Positions 9,425-18,507 are shown, numbered from the stretch's first letter. The stretch is DNA of 64,000 nt from Leptolyngbya boryana PCC 6306 (GCF_000353285.1 NZ_KB731324.1:824577-888576); one strand, 5' to 3'. Numbers and translations: made by a program. Notes: a model not told the origin generated them from the letters alone.

Positions 9425-10494
9425 TCATGATTCCGTTAAACGCTGCTTCTACCCCACTTGACCTCACATCAGACCGAATTAATCGAGCGATCGCATTTAG
9501 CCAGACGCTCCCGAATTCTCTCACTCGCTGGCAATCTCATCTTGCTTTACTCGCTCTAGAAGGTCTGGCGCAATATTTTAGTGAGCGATCGACTCCGATT
9601 CAGTTCGATCGAACTCAGGCAAGATTACTTGAGCCTTCAGAATTTGGCATACCCGCTGCGATCAATTCGATTTATGCCGATCAATTTCACCTTGCTTTAT
9701 TTGTCGTAGACAACGAAATTGAGTTTCCGATGAGTTTAATGCAAAATCCAGCTCACTTCTATATTGCTGCTAGTGTGAATGAGGAAGCGAATCAAATTGA
9801 ATTTTATGGTTTTTTAAGAGGAGATCGACTGAATCTAAGTTCTACTTCTGATGCAACTTGTCTCATTCCGGTTTCTCAGCTTGAAACAAATTTTGAGCAC
9901 TTGTTTTGGTACTTAGCAAGTTTGGAATTGAGTGCGATTCCGTTACCATCGTCAAGTTTAGCCATTTCTGCTCAATGGCTGATTCAACCGCTTGTCAATG
10001 CGGCTCAATGGGTTCAGACTCAAATTGATGAATTGTCTTGGACACTGTTTTCGTTGGAGCTAGCGCCTGCCGGAATGAGAGCTTCAGCAAATGCGTTTAG
10101 CGCAGACTTAAGTTCTGTGTTTACTGAGATCGAGCGGTCTGGACTTCAAATTCCTTCAACAGCACAATCGGGTTATCGATCGATTAAACTCAACCAGCAT
10201 ACATTCCGACTTTACATCACGACTTGGGCAGTAGAAGAGGCAGAATGGTCTTTACTGGCAATCTTAGAATCAATTCAGTCTCCCACTTTGCCAACTGGGA
10301 CACAACTGGTGATTCAAGCAGGCGAAACGGTGTTGGTCGAGGAAGAAGCAAAAGCGCGATCGGCGTATCTGATTGCTCAGATCATCGGAGATTGGAATGA
10401 ACAATTTACATTAACGCTCAAGAGTGTTGATCCTGGCGATCGCATGACTATCGACTCTCTGAGCTTACCTCCGATCGTTTTCCAACCGGATTAA
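9421..10494 (+). CDS. DUF1822-family protein
   Basis: The 357-residue protein has no signal peptide or membrane segment. Its first two thirds show the DUF1822 pattern: LTRWQSHLALLALEGLAQYFSER near residue 36, YIAASVNEEANQIEFYGFLRGD near 115, and CLIPVSQLE.NFEHLFWYLASLELSAIPLP near 145. The last 90 residues (WSLLAILESIQ...VEEEAKARSAYLIAQIIG) also occur in the relic at 2335. The start overlaps the sigma-like gene by four bases, so the pair is translationally coupled. In many cyanobacteria this pair precedes a CHAT gene; here only the first bases of that gene remain downstream (10498-10580). Function unknown, probably an adaptor in the cytoplasm. Confidence 0.8.
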   Translation: MIMIPLNAASTPLDLTSDRINRAIAFSQTLPNSLTRWQSHLALLALEGLAQYFSERSTPIQFDRTQARLLEPSEFGIPAAINSIYADQFHLALFVVDNEIEFPMSLMQNPAHFYIAASVNEEANQIEFYGFLRGDRLNLSSTSDATCLIPVSQLETNFEHLFWYLASLELSAIPLPSSSLAISAQWLIQPLVNAAQWVQTQIDELSWTLFSLELAPAGMRASANAFSADLSSVFTEIERSGLQIPSTAQSGYRSIKLNQHTFRLYITTWAVEEAEWSLLAILESIQSPTLPTGTQLVIQAGETVLVEEEAKARSAYLIAQIIGDWNEQFTLTLKSVDPGDRMTIDSLSLPPIVFQPD

Positions 10495-10620
10495 TGCCCT
10501 ACTGCTCAGAATCTAGCGCGTCGAAAAACTTATCGATTCGAGCTAGTCTGGAATAGCTCACAAACTCTCAATGCATCAGAACTGCATAACCTGCAAAGCT
10601 GTGAAACCTAAACCGTCCCA
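10495..10620 (+). pseudogene. Remnant of the 5' end of a CHAT-CHASE2 gene (paralogue of 2630-2720)
   Basis: Bases 10509-10578 align with 2637-2706 of the intact CHAT gene. Both share the run ATTCGAGCTAGTCTGGAAT, and the flanks match at most positions (AATCTAGCGCGTCGAAAAAC against AATCTGGCGTGTTGAGCAAAC). In the copy here TAG codons interrupt the frame and the start codon is lost. After about 10620 the similarity ends. It marks where the CHAT gene of this module was deleted. The rest of the gap to 10856 holds no gene that I can support. Confidence 0.75.
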
Positions 10621-10856
10621 GAGGCAAAAATAAACTTTCTGCCTCTGCATCGCAAATCTCGTGACTTTTATCCGACAGACCAGGTATAACAGCAATGTGC
10701 ATCTCGGAGTCCTTCACAGAGTGCAGCAATGTTCTAAGCAGAAGCTGTACATGCACGTCCGAAAGTGGCGATATCGAGATCGTCGCACTGCCGAACTCAT
10801 CTGCATCCTGATGAACTTGGCAAACCTAACAATTACAGCAATAAAGTATTATTGAA

Positions 10857-11681
10857 ATGTCATTGAAGCCATTGAATTTCTTTTTCATGCTGGCGGCTAT
10901 CTCTGTCGCTTCACTTGTCCCTTCGCAAGTTCGTGCCGAGGGAAACTGCCCACCGGGTTTTTACCCGATCGGGGGTGGCAGCGGTGGTTGGGTCGGCTGT
11001 GCTCCGATGGATGGCGGTGTAGGCAGCGGACAAGCACAACCAGCTAATAATCCACCGCCCATGATTAACAATGGTGTCAGGCTGCCCGGGCTTTCTACCT
11101 ATGATCCTCAAAAGTGGGCGGATTTCTTTGAACACCTGCGCCAGTCATCACTCAGAGACCAGAGAGAATTGATCGTTAAGCGCAATGGTGAGGCTGCTGG
11201 TAAAACTTTTGACGAGCTTGCTGAAGGAGTGTGGACGGTGGGTCGCTCTCCTGCGGGGCAGAGTACACTTGCTTGTGCGGCAACATTTTGGACGCTGAAC
11301 GGTGGGGTTGTTTTGATGGACTGGAAAGGAGAGCAATCCGGCACAGCGATGATGTTCTTTGCCAGGTCTATGCCGCCTGAGAAAAAAGCGAAGCGGATGC
11401 GGGTCAGTCTCGTGCAATCCGGGGAGACACAAACTGTCGAGGTCTTGGCATCACATTTCCCGCTGGCTCCCAAGATGGGCATGATTTTCTTCAAGGTTCC
11501 ATCAAGCGAAGCACTGCTCGGATCGATCGAAGACACCCAGGACTTTGCCGTTCATCTGGAGAGCCGTAAACTTTTGAGCGGTGAATGGCACAGTGCCGCT
11601 CCAATGCGTAAGGATCTAGCCGAATGCGTGGCTCAGATTACGCGGGAAACCTCTCAGCCCAGAGGTAAGAGCGAACGATAG
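10857..11681 (+). CDS. Exported protein with NCPPGFYPIGG motif, unknown function
   Basis: The 274-residue protein has a signal peptide (LNFFFMLAAISVASLVPSQVRA-EG). It is followed at once by NCPPGFYPIGGGSGGWVGCAPM and a Gly/Pro/Gln-rich linker. The rest (about 85-260) is a globular domain with TLACAATFWTLNGGVVLMDWKG in the middle. The N-terminal cysteine motif resembles exported proteins of Xanthomonas/Lysobacter-type proteobacteria that carry DUF4189-like domains; I could not find the DUF4189 signature itself. The base usage looks GC-richer than its neighbours, so transfer is possible. No RBS is obvious before the ATG at 10857. The gene stands just behind the CHAT remnant. Confidence 0.65.
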   Translation: MSLKPLNFFFMLAAISVASLVPSQVRAEGNCPPGFYPIGGGSGGWVGCAPMDGGVGSGQAQPANNPPPMINNGVRLPGLSTYDPQKWADFFEHLRQSSLRDQRELIVKRNGEAAGKTFDELAEGVWTVGRSPAGQSTLACAATFWTLNGGVVLMDWKGEQSGTAMMFFARSMPPEKKAKRMRVSLVQSGETQTVEVLASHFPLAPKMGMIFFKVPSSEALLGSIEDTQDFAVHLESRKLLSGEWHSAAPMRKDLAECVAQITRETSQPRGKSER

Positions 11682-11719
11682 CACAGACATGATTCAGTAA
11701 TTCAAGAGTTGACTTTACG

Positions 11720-13138
11720 ATGCGTTTAATAGTTTCTCAATCTTGGTTGTTCGTATTGACAGCGATTTGGTTTGTTCCTTCTAGTATTCGTCCTGCATAC
11801 TCAGCAGAAATTCAGCTTCCGATGATTCGGACAAGTTGCACAACCGATTCTCATCGACTGCTCGCGCCCATGCCTTTGAGGCTACCACCAACAGCTGTTT
11901 ACGTTAGATCTGAGCAAGTGGCTCAGGCTAGAAAGCTTAAGACATTAATTGCAGCGAGACAATGGGAGCAGGCGCTGCAAGAGTTTCAGAAAGGATCGAG
12001 TTGGGTACAAGATGAGACAGCGCGATCGCTCTTTGTTGGACTGGTTCGAGCCAATGAAACGGCTCGTGCATCTCGGTTTGTGATTGAGCAGTTTCCGCCA
12101 CAGTCTCGACAACGAGCGCGGGGAATCGGCGCGATCGCGGCTGAACTAACGGGTCGCAATCAATTGAATGATGCGATCGCACTCCTCAAAAAATTGCCTC
12201 AGACTTCCGAATATCTCAGTGATGCTGTGATTCCAGTTGTGGATACGCTTGCTGCAACCCATCAGATTCAAACCATTCCGCAAGTCATGACGTTGTTTCC
12301 TGTAACTGAGAAATGGACAATTTGGACAGATGTTGCGAATGCAGTACTATTTGAGCCAGCGCAAGCGAAAGCAGTTGCAGGCATGATCGAAGGGGAATAT
12401 CTACGATCGCTCACCCTAAAAAATATGGCAACAAAATGGTTATCTGAAAACCGCCGTGAGGTTGTCAAAGCTTGGACAATTGCAAACGACATAGAAGATT
12501 GCTCAATCCGTATAGAAGTTTTAGTAAACGCCTTTGAACAACTGAATGCTTCAAACTTGAATGTGTCAAATCCTCAGAAAGCGAAAGCACTCGATCAGAT
12601 AGAAGCTTTGATTGCAGTACTGCATGATCCGAACTTAAACTATCAAAGTGATCTGATCAACTACCAAGTTTCGCTAGCAGGTCTAAATATCCGAAGCGGA
12701 CGTAAAGCACATGGTTTGAAGTTACTCGAAAACGTTCAGAAAGGCTTGAAACAATTTGATTCGGATACCTACCGAGCAGAGACTTTGATCAAACTTGCGA
12801 CTCAGTATCAGTCGATCGGAGATAACCGAACTGCAATTCAAATGCTAGATAATGCCGCGATCGCAGTTCGAGATGCATATAATCCAAAACCTCGAACGAG
12901 TGGTCAATTTATCTTACCTCCGTTAGTTCCGACTCCTTACTGGCGCGAGGAGAAGCTATATAAAATTGCTGAACGCTATCGATCGCTCAACCAAATCCGA
13001 AAAGCAGAGGCAATTGAGCGAACGTTGCCGCAGCGCGCAAAAATTACGCTTCCCAGTCATTTCAAGCAACGCGCTAATCCCGTTCGCAGGGTTCAGCCTT
13101 CTCAAGTTCCATCCTTAAAAGTTCCAGAGAGTCGCTAG
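11720..13138 (+). CDS. Exported TPR-like repeat protein
   Basis: The 472-residue protein has a signal peptide (LIVSQSWLFVLTAIWFVPSSIRPAYSA). The mature chain is nearly all helix in pairs spaced by 33-36 residues (AARQWEQALQEF, NQLNDAIALLKKL, GDNRTAIQMLDNAAIAV, LNQIRKAEAIERTLP), the look of degenerate tetratricopeptide repeats. Such proteins are scaffolds for protein contacts in the periplasm. Three similar proteins lie at 15265, 18574 and 21294. The SGNH-hydrolase gene follows after a single base, so the two form an operon. No specific role is known. Confidence 0.75.
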   Translation: MRLIVSQSWLFVLTAIWFVPSSIRPAYSAEIQLPMIRTSCTTDSHRLLAPMPLRLPPTAVYVRSEQVAQARKLKTLIAARQWEQALQEFQKGSSWVQDETARSLFVGLVRANETARASRFVIEQFPPQSRQRARGIGAIAAELTGRNQLNDAIALLKKLPQTSEYLSDAVIPVVDTLAATHQIQTIPQVMTLFPVTEKWTIWTDVANAVLFEPAQAKAVAGMIEGEYLRSLTLKNMATKWLSENRREVVKAWTIANDIEDCSIRIEVLVNAFEQLNASNLNVSNPQKAKALDQIEALIAVLHDPNLNYQSDLINYQVSLAGLNIRSGRKAHGLKLLENVQKGLKQFDSDTYRAETLIKLATQYQSIGDNRTAIQMLDNAAIAVRDAYNPKPRTSGQFILPPLVPTPYWREEKLYKIAERYRSLNQIRKAEAIERTLPQRAKITLPSHFKQRANPVRRVQPSQVPSLKVPESR

Positions 13139-13139
13139 G

Positions 13140-13874
13140 ATGCGATTCACTGTGTTAATGGGCGCGATCGCAGTTTTGGGAGCTTCGATCGCGCTGAACG
13201 TTATCCTATTTAGTCAGGCAAAAAAGTACTATCTCGAACTGAATGAAACGCGACTTGATCCGGTTGGATTGAGCACTTATTCTACTTCTCCTAGTCCCAG
13301 TCAGAATCGACCTCGCGTCGTCTTTTTTGGAGACTCTAGGGCTGAGAATTGGACATTTCCAGAGATGAGTCAGTATGAATTCATCGATCGTGGAATTAGC
13401 TCACAAACCTCAGTGCAAGCCATTCAACGATTTCAACAGCATGTCCGACCCTTACAGCCTAGAGTCATCATTGTTCAGGTTGGAATTAATGATCTCAAGA
13501 CGATCGCATTATTTCCAGAACGAAAAGCTGAGATCATCGAAAATTGTCGATCGAATATTGAGCGAATTGTTCAAGAATCGAAAGCTTTGGGCGCGATCGT
13601 GATTCTGACTACGATTTTTCCAGTCGGAGATGTGCCCCTTCAGCGTCAGCTCTTTTGGTCAGATGAAATTGGTCAAGCTGTGCAAGAGATGAATCGTGAG
13701 CTAGCAGCACTAGCTAGCGATCGAGTGATGATTTTTGATGCGTTTTCAATTCTCGCTGACTCACAAGGCAAGCTACGCTCAGACTATCGAATGGATGAAT
13801 TGCACCTGAATCAACAGGGATACTCAAGGTTAAATCAAGCGCTGATTGAACCGCTTGAAATGCTCAAACTTTAG
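13140..13874 (+). CDS. SGNH/GDSL-family hydrolase with N-terminal membrane anchor
   Basis: The 244-residue protein starts with an uncleaved-looking hydrophobic segment (FTVLMGAIAVLGASIALNVILF). The SGNH hydrolase blocks follow: FFGDSRAENW (block I, catalytic Ser near residue 62), a Gly in FIDRGISSQT (block II), VGINDL (block III, Asn) and DELHLNQQGY (block V, Asp and His). This is an esterase/acyl-hydrolase fold acting on ester or acetyl groups, probably outside the cytoplasmic membrane on cell-surface glycan or lipid. It starts two bases after the stop of the TPR-like gene, so the two are probably coexpressed. Length is normal for the family. Confidence 0.85.
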   Translation: MRFTVLMGAIAVLGASIALNVILFSQAKKYYLELNETRLDPVGLSTYSTSPSPSQNRPRVVFFGDSRAENWTFPEMSQYEFIDRGISSQTSVQAIQRFQQHVRPLQPRVIIVQVGINDLKTIALFPERKAEIIENCRSNIERIVQESKALGAIVILTTIFPVGDVPLQRQLFWSDEIGQAVQEMNRELAALASDRVMIFDAFSILADSQGKLRSDYRMDELHLNQQGYSRLNQALIEPLEMLKL

Positions 13875-14159
13875 ATTTTTGTTCTACTTTTGAAGCTGAA
13901 TTGATTCAATTTGATGTTACGCAATCCTTTGAGGAGCAAGTTCTCAGCTTTTTACCTTGAGTTTATCTTTAGAGATTTTTGCGATCGTTTTTCATAGCAC
14001 TTTTACAGGTTCTTCAATCGTGCGTAATAGTCTACGGTTTTAAGTCTGAGAGGTTATGCAAGAGCCTGTTCAGTTGCATATGCTCAAAATCACAAACGCT
14101 ACAAACTAATGTCTTCAGCAAGGATTGCTCAGGCACACGCTTCTCAATTCACAATAACC

Positions 14160-14834
14160 ATGACGAAAACAACAGAGAACAAGTTACCCGGTTCTAAAGG
14201 TGAACACTTAGCCCAAGCAAAATATGACACAACTCGACGAGCCTTAGCATTTTACAACAAGCAAATGCTAACCTATCTCAATCCATTAATGTGTGAGTTT
14301 ATTGGGCAGCAAGAACTGCTATTCATCGCGACATCTGATGCACAAGGAGAATGTGATTGCTCGCTTAGAGCAGGTCATCCTGGCTTTGTTAAAGTGCTAG
14401 ATGAGAAAACCCTCGTATATCCAGAATACCGAGGAAATGGAGTCATGGCGAGCGTCGGCAACATTCTAGAAAATCCCCATATCGGCATGATTTTCATTGA
14501 TTTTTTCCAACATACAGTTGGCTTACATGTCAATGGAAAAGCTTGTGTTGTTGAGAACGACGAGCTAGCTCATCTTCCGAATGTATCTTCGGAGGTTATT
14601 GAAGAAAGCAAAATTTGTGGCGGTCGTAGCCCTGAACGTTGGATCTTAGTTGAAGTAGAAGAAGCCTACATTCACTGTTCTAAACACATTCCATTGCTGC
14701 AAAAGCTCGATAAAAAGATTCATTGGGGCACAGATGATATGAAGCACAAAGGGGGAGACGCTTTCAAAGCAAAAGATTGTTCGCGTCCCTGGAATCAAAA
14801 GGTCGTAGAATCTGATGTTGATCAGTGTTGTTGA
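14160..14834 (+). CDS. Pyridoxamine 5'-phosphate oxidase-like FMN-binding protein
   Basis: The protein of about 224 residues shows the split-barrel pattern of the PNPOx-like flavin proteins: FIGQQELLFIATSDAQGECDCSLRAGHPGFVKVLDEKTLVYPEYRGNG, with GNILENPHIGMIFID and GLHVNGKACVV later. Family members bind FMN or F420 and reduce varied small molecules, so the assignment to true PNPOx is not made. Cys-rich ends (DVDQCC) are noted. I chose ATG 14160 (MTKTTENK) because relatives start near there; an ATG at 14109 would add 17 residues. Neither has a good RBS. The gene appears to be a single transcription unit. Confidence 0.82.
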   Translation: MTKTTENKLPGSKGEHLAQAKYDTTRRALAFYNKQMLTYLNPLMCEFIGQQELLFIATSDAQGECDCSLRAGHPGFVKVLDEKTLVYPEYRGNGVMASVGNILENPHIGMIFIDFFQHTVGLHVNGKACVVENDELAHLPNVSSEVIEESKICGGRSPERWILVEVEEAYIHCSKHIPLLQKLDKKIHWGTDDMKHKGGDAFKAKDCSRPWNQKVVESDVDQCC

Positions 14835-14965
14835 CCGTTTTCTCGGTGTGGACATTCTGAAGCGTAATCAATGTTTGAATGCTCTTTAAATAGATTTCAT
14901 ACTCAAACGTAAGAGTATTCAACAGCTAGAGTGCTTTAGCTTTCTACTCATTGAACGCTTCAGCT

Positions 14966-15268
14966 TTAGTCTTGAGGTCTACTATGATTGATTGTCAGAT
15001 CGTGATCTTTTTTGTTTGGGTAGAATCGCTTCTTTTCAGAGAGTTGATAAAAGAGCGTGCCATGAATGCCGTGAACTTCCGACTTTTTTACACGCCTCTT
15101 CCACAGTCGAGCTAAAATTTGCCGCACTTCTTCATCGTCTTCAATGTCTTCGTTAAATTGAATATCTTGCCCTGGATTTGGGAAAATCTTGAGAAATTCC
15201 TCATCGGTTGCACTGTAGATATCATAAGCGCAGTTGATTGCTCGATCGATGATTTGAATGTTTTTCAT
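14966..15268 (-). CDS. Small conserved-looking hypothetical protein
   Basis: The 100-residue protein is hydrophilic with no signal peptide. It has an acidic middle (QFNEDIEDDEEVRQILARLWKRRV) and a basic, aromatic C-terminal part (VHGIHGTLFYQLSEKKRFYPNKKD). Its ATG at 15268 overlaps the stop of the preceding TPR-like gene (ATGA), so translation is coupled. I do not recognise the family. Cytoplasmic location is expected, although its operon partner is exported. Confidence 0.7.
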   Translation of the reverse strand: MKNIQIIDRAINCAYDIYSATDEEFLKIFPNPGQDIQFNEDIEDDEEVRQILARLWKRRVKKSEVHGIHGTLFYQLSEKKRFYPNKKDHDLTINHSRPQD

Positions 15269-17214
15269 AGAGTGTCCTGCAAACGTACAAGTGCTGATTC
15301 TAGGAGCAGAAGAGCTTCTTGAGGCTGATTTGCTTGAGAATACAGTTTTGCGATCGCAATCAGGTTAGATCGAACAAACTCAGAATTTTTCAGATTTGCT
15401 CGTTTTGATAAGCGATCGCTGTTTTGCAAGGCATCGACTGCCAGTGCCAAGCGTCCCGCCTTCATTGCTTCTGTGAGCAAGTGATTCCAAGCCCTAATCT
15501 TGTGAGTGCAATTGGCATCTGGAATCTCAGCCATCAAAGCATAGGCTGTCGTGAAATCACGTGCAGAAGCGTAGGAATTGGCAAATGCTGCTAGTACAGC
15601 AATTCGATCGGATTGCCTGTTAGCTTGAGAAGGCGAAATCGGAGAAATCTTGAGTGGAGCTTTCCGCGTCTGTTTTGTACGGAGAGGTGGATCTTTTGTT
15701 ACAGGAATATATTGGGCAGCAGAAAAGAATTCTTCGAGCGGAGAGCGGGGGACAGATCGTGGAACTGGTGTTGGAAACGGATTGATGTTTAGGCGAGTAA
15801 GATTATATTGATTCTTCTGAACTTCGTATTCTGCATTGAGCAAGCGTCTTGCAGTCGCAAAATCCTCAATTTTGATGTATTTACTAGCAAGGTTGAATCG
15901 ATTTTGATTTGAATTCAGTGATTTGAGCAGTGCTTGAGCAAGTGTGCGATCGCCGACTTCAATCAGCGCATCAATGACTTGAATAATATTGTTATCAGGC
16001 AAATCAGAAGAACGAATTTGACTGATTTCCTGAATGATTTGCTGGCTCACAGCCGATTGATTAGCTTGAGAGGCAATATGCGCGATCGCGGCAAGTGCTT
16101 GTAATTTATCAAGTCCATAAGTTGCTGAATTGGCAATGTGTCGAGCAGCTTCAAATTTTCTAGCCTTTGCAAAAATCTCTGCGACTTGGCTGACGCTATC
16201 CCGAACGTTCCAGGCTTCTCGAATTAAGCTGAGAGATTGTTGGGCAAACTTTTCATCACCCAGTTCAGCCGCTTGTTTTGCTAATTCAAAATATCCAAGC
16301 GATGCGTCATATTTCCTGAGGGTTCCAACGAGTTGCAATCCTTTGGATGATTGTCCTGCTGCGGCATAAGCTAGAGCCAGAGAGCGAGTGAACTCTTGCG
16401 AATTTAGCCGACTTTTGTGCCTCTGAAAAAGATGTTCAGCTTGAGCAATGTAAACAAGACCTTGCTGAACTTGTCCTGATCGTGCAAGCTGATGACCCAG
16501 ATCTAACCAATCTCTAGTACCCCGATCGATTTGCGCTTGAGATGAGGCTGTGATGCGATCGGGCACAGAGGCTAGCAGCGATCGAGCAATTTCAGGTTGA
16601 CCTGCTCTGCGGTAAGCGGTAGCAACATTGATCCAAGCTCTTGCAGGTGCTTTGTCTAAGTGCGATCGCGCTTTTTTGAGAAGATTTAATGTTTCAGTTT
16701 GATTGTTAGCTTGTTGATAGCTATCCGCAAGGTCTAGTATCCAGTTGATTGTTTGAATTTGAAAAGCTGGATCACGGTCTGACCATTGCTCTACTGCTGC
16801 GAGAATCCATTCTTTTCGAGTTTGCAGTGGGAGCCGCTGAAGCTGGAGAGAGAATGAATTCGCATAGAGCGAAGGATTTGTGATGAACGGAAGTAGGGAA
16901 TTCGCATTTTTGCCAGCTTCTAAGTTCTGAATCGTTTCAAGTACAGCTTTATCAGCGGGTGAAAGCTTTAATCGGGATTGAATCTGCCGATTCAGTTCAC
17001 TGCTGCGATCAGGACGATTTGCACGGAGAAATTCGATCGCGATCTCAGCCTGCCGAGTTGCCCAAGTTCTTTCACGATCGATAGGATGAGTCGGTAGCGC
17101 GATCGAGTTGATGCTGTCAACATCCTTGCAGGCAGGTTGTTCTGCGCTTGCTGGAATGCCGATTGAAGTCACGAGATATAAGCTCAGGAAACCGATCGTA
17201 ACGCTCTTAGTCAT
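15265..17214 (-). CDS. Large exported TPR-like repeat protein
   Basis: The 649-residue protein has a signal peptide (MTKSVTIGFLSLYLVTSIGIPASA-E). About 600 residues of helical repeats follow, with TPR-like helices such as QANNQTETLNLLKKARSHL, GQPEIARSLLASV, GDEKFAQQSLSLIREA, RKFEAARHIANSA and GRLALAVDALQ. It belongs to the same loosely similar group as 11720, 18574 and 21294. Its probable role is a periplasmic protein-binding scaffold; nothing more specific can be said. It is followed by the overlapping small gene at 14966. The 180-bp repeat (17232) lies immediately upstream of its start, so promoter elements may sit within or next to that repeat. Confidence 0.75.
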   Translation of the reverse strand: MTKSVTIGFLSLYLVTSIGIPASAEQPACKDVDSINSIALPTHPIDRERTWATRQAEIAIEFLRANRPDRSSELNRQIQSRLKLSPADKAVLETIQNLEAGKNANSLLPFITNPSLYANSFSLQLQRLPLQTRKEWILAAVEQWSDRDPAFQIQTINWILDLADSYQQANNQTETLNLLKKARSHLDKAPARAWINVATAYRRAGQPEIARSLLASVPDRITASSQAQIDRGTRDWLDLGHQLARSGQVQQGLVYIAQAEHLFQRHKSRLNSQEFTRSLALAYAAAGQSSKGLQLVGTLRKYDASLGYFELAKQAAELGDEKFAQQSLSLIREAWNVRDSVSQVAEIFAKARKFEAARHIANSATYGLDKLQALAAIAHIASQANQSAVSQQIIQEISQIRSSDLPDNNIIQVIDALIEVGDRTLAQALLKSLNSNQNRFNLASKYIKIEDFATARRLLNAEYEVQKNQYNLTRLNINPFPTPVPRSVPRSPLEEFFSAAQYIPVTKDPPLRTKQTRKAPLKISPISPSQANRQSDRIAVLAAFANSYASARDFTTAYALMAEIPDANCTHKIRAWNHLLTEAMKAGRLALAVDALQNSDRLSKRANLKNSEFVRSNLIAIAKLYSQANQPQEALLLLESALVRLQDTL

Positions 17215-17231
17215 TATAAATTTGCCTTCGG

Positions 17232-17411
17232 GTTGATTTGTTGATCACGTGCTCCCGCACAGGGTTTAAAACCCTGTGCTAACTGCGCGAAGTCCCTAAA
17301 GGGACTGAATCGCTGTATTCTGTTAGTCCCTTTAGGGACTTCGCACGGTTAGACCGTGATTTTCAATCACGGGCGGGCAAGCGCAATCAACGATCAACCG
17401 AAAATTTAGAG
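17232..17411. repeat. Dispersed hairpin-rich repeat, copy 1 (180 bp)
   Basis: It is nearly identical to 20949-21129. It contains three nested inverted repeats: CAGGGTTTAAAACCCTG, the pair GTCCCTAAAGGGAC / GTCCCTTTAGGGAC flanking a short spacer, and CCGTGATTTTCAATCACGG. It ends in a conserved tail (GGGCAAGCGCAATCAACGATC, slightly over 20 bases) and AAAATTTAGAG. It has no coding capacity, so it resembles a non-autonomous MITE or REP-like element. It lies directly upstream of the TPR-like gene at 15265-17214. Confidence 0.85.
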
Positions 17412-17467
17412 ATGATAAATCTGATCGAGGCAACGTTGTACATTCCAAGATTTAACGGGAGTGATAA

Positions 17468-17995
17468 CTACTGTTTTTGGTCAGGTTCGGATTGTGAAGG
17501 TTCGGATTGTGAAGGTGCTTGTTGAGTGACCCAACCTTCTTTAGAACAGATCGCTATCCCTGTTTTCGGCTGCATTGTTGATAAGCACCAATAATCGTTG
17601 CCATCATAGACAACACCAGGTTTGATAGCTTGAAGTGAGGAAAGCGATCGCCATTCTTGCACACCTCCCTCAGTTTCATAACGGAAGCGAGCAGGTCTAC
17701 CTGTGCCGGAGGCATCGCCTTGGACTTCTAGTGCCTGATCAGTTCCGCCGATCCAATATCGCCCTTCTACAATCTCTTCTACAATCTGAGGTGCTTCAGA
17801 TTTGGTAGACTCTTTTACTTGGGCATTGATTTGAACATCGGGTTGAGTCGCTGCTTGAGTTGGAGTGACTTTGGCATCGAGTTGAAGATTAGGTTGAGTT
17901 GCTGCTTGGGTCGGAGTGACTTTGGCATCAATTTGAGCGTTACACCCTACGATCGCAAAACAACTCAGAAGCAAAACAAAACTGAAGTGACGCAT
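17468..17995 (-). CDS. Lipoprotein with tandem repeats
   Basis: The protein of about 175 residues starts at ATG 17995, chosen because a lipoprotein signal follows directly (FSFVLLLSCFAIVGC-N, lipobox VGC). A longer reading from 18067 would bury it. After the lipid-bearing Cys come two near-identical 18-residue repeats (LDAKVTPTQAATQPN) and a third partial one (QINAQV). A globular domain of about 100 residues is next (VEGRYWIGGTDQALEVQG...GVVYDGNDYWCLST). The C-terminal tail repeats SQSEP. It is membrane-anchored in the periplasm. Family not recognised. Confidence 0.72.
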   Translation of the reverse strand: MRHFSFVLLLSCFAIVGCNAQIDAKVTPTQAATQPNLQLDAKVTPTQAATQPDVQINAQVKESTKSEAPQIVEEIVEGRYWIGGTDQALEVQGDASGTGRPARFRYETEGGVQEWRSLSSLQAIKPGVVYDGNDYWCLSTMQPKTGIAICSKEGWVTQQAPSQSEPSQSEPDQKQ

Positions 17996-18024
17996 TGGAA
18001 TAAACCTTAGAAAGTCATGTGCTT

Positions 18025-18507
18025 TTAGCAATAGGCAACAGACATGGAATTTTTGATCTTGACCCATTCTCGCATTGCAGCACGTTCATTTGGGCGAATC
18101 GGTGCGCCTCTTCTTCCAGGGTAGCGACTGTGAAAGACGGCATCTGCAAGACGCTCTTTTAGTGCCTCATCTTTATTAGGAAACGTCCAATCTGGCTCAC
18201 CACATGCGCCTCCATTTGGACCGACTTTGGAGTAGCGCAAGCCACCTTGGTCAATCACACGGCGGATCGCATTCCATTCTCGAATATAGCCATGCTCATA
18301 ATGCTGCAATCGGCGGCGATTTAGCCCAGGATTCAAATTCCCAAACAACCAATCTGTGACGCTATCCACTGATTGCTGGCGGGTTTCAGCATGGACACTG
18401 CTTGGACTACTCAGAATCAAAGGAATGCTTCCAGTACAAGCGATCGTCATTGCAAGAGTACTTAACGTAAAGAATTTCGAGATTGATTGCAAGTGTTGAT
18501 TTTGCAT
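18025..18507 (-). CDS. Small exported protein of unknown function
   Basis: The 160-residue protein has a long N-terminal signal region (FFTLSTLAMTIACTGSIPLILSSPSSVHA-E). The mature part is about 120 residues, basic and aromatic (TDWLFGNLNPGLNRRRLQHYEHGYIREWNAIRRVI...WTFPNKDEALKERLADAVF), with two or three cysteines including the penultimate residue. It lies between other exported-protein genes on the same strand (lipoprotein 30 bases downstream). Family not recognised. Confidence 0.7.
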   Translation of the reverse strand: MQNQHLQSISKFFTLSTLAMTIACTGSIPLILSSPSSVHAETRQQSVDSVTDWLFGNLNPGLNRRRLQHYEHGYIREWNAIRRVIDQGGLRYSKVGPNGGACGEPDWTFPNKDEALKERLADAVFHSRYPGRRGAPIRPNERAAMREWVKIKNSMSVAYC

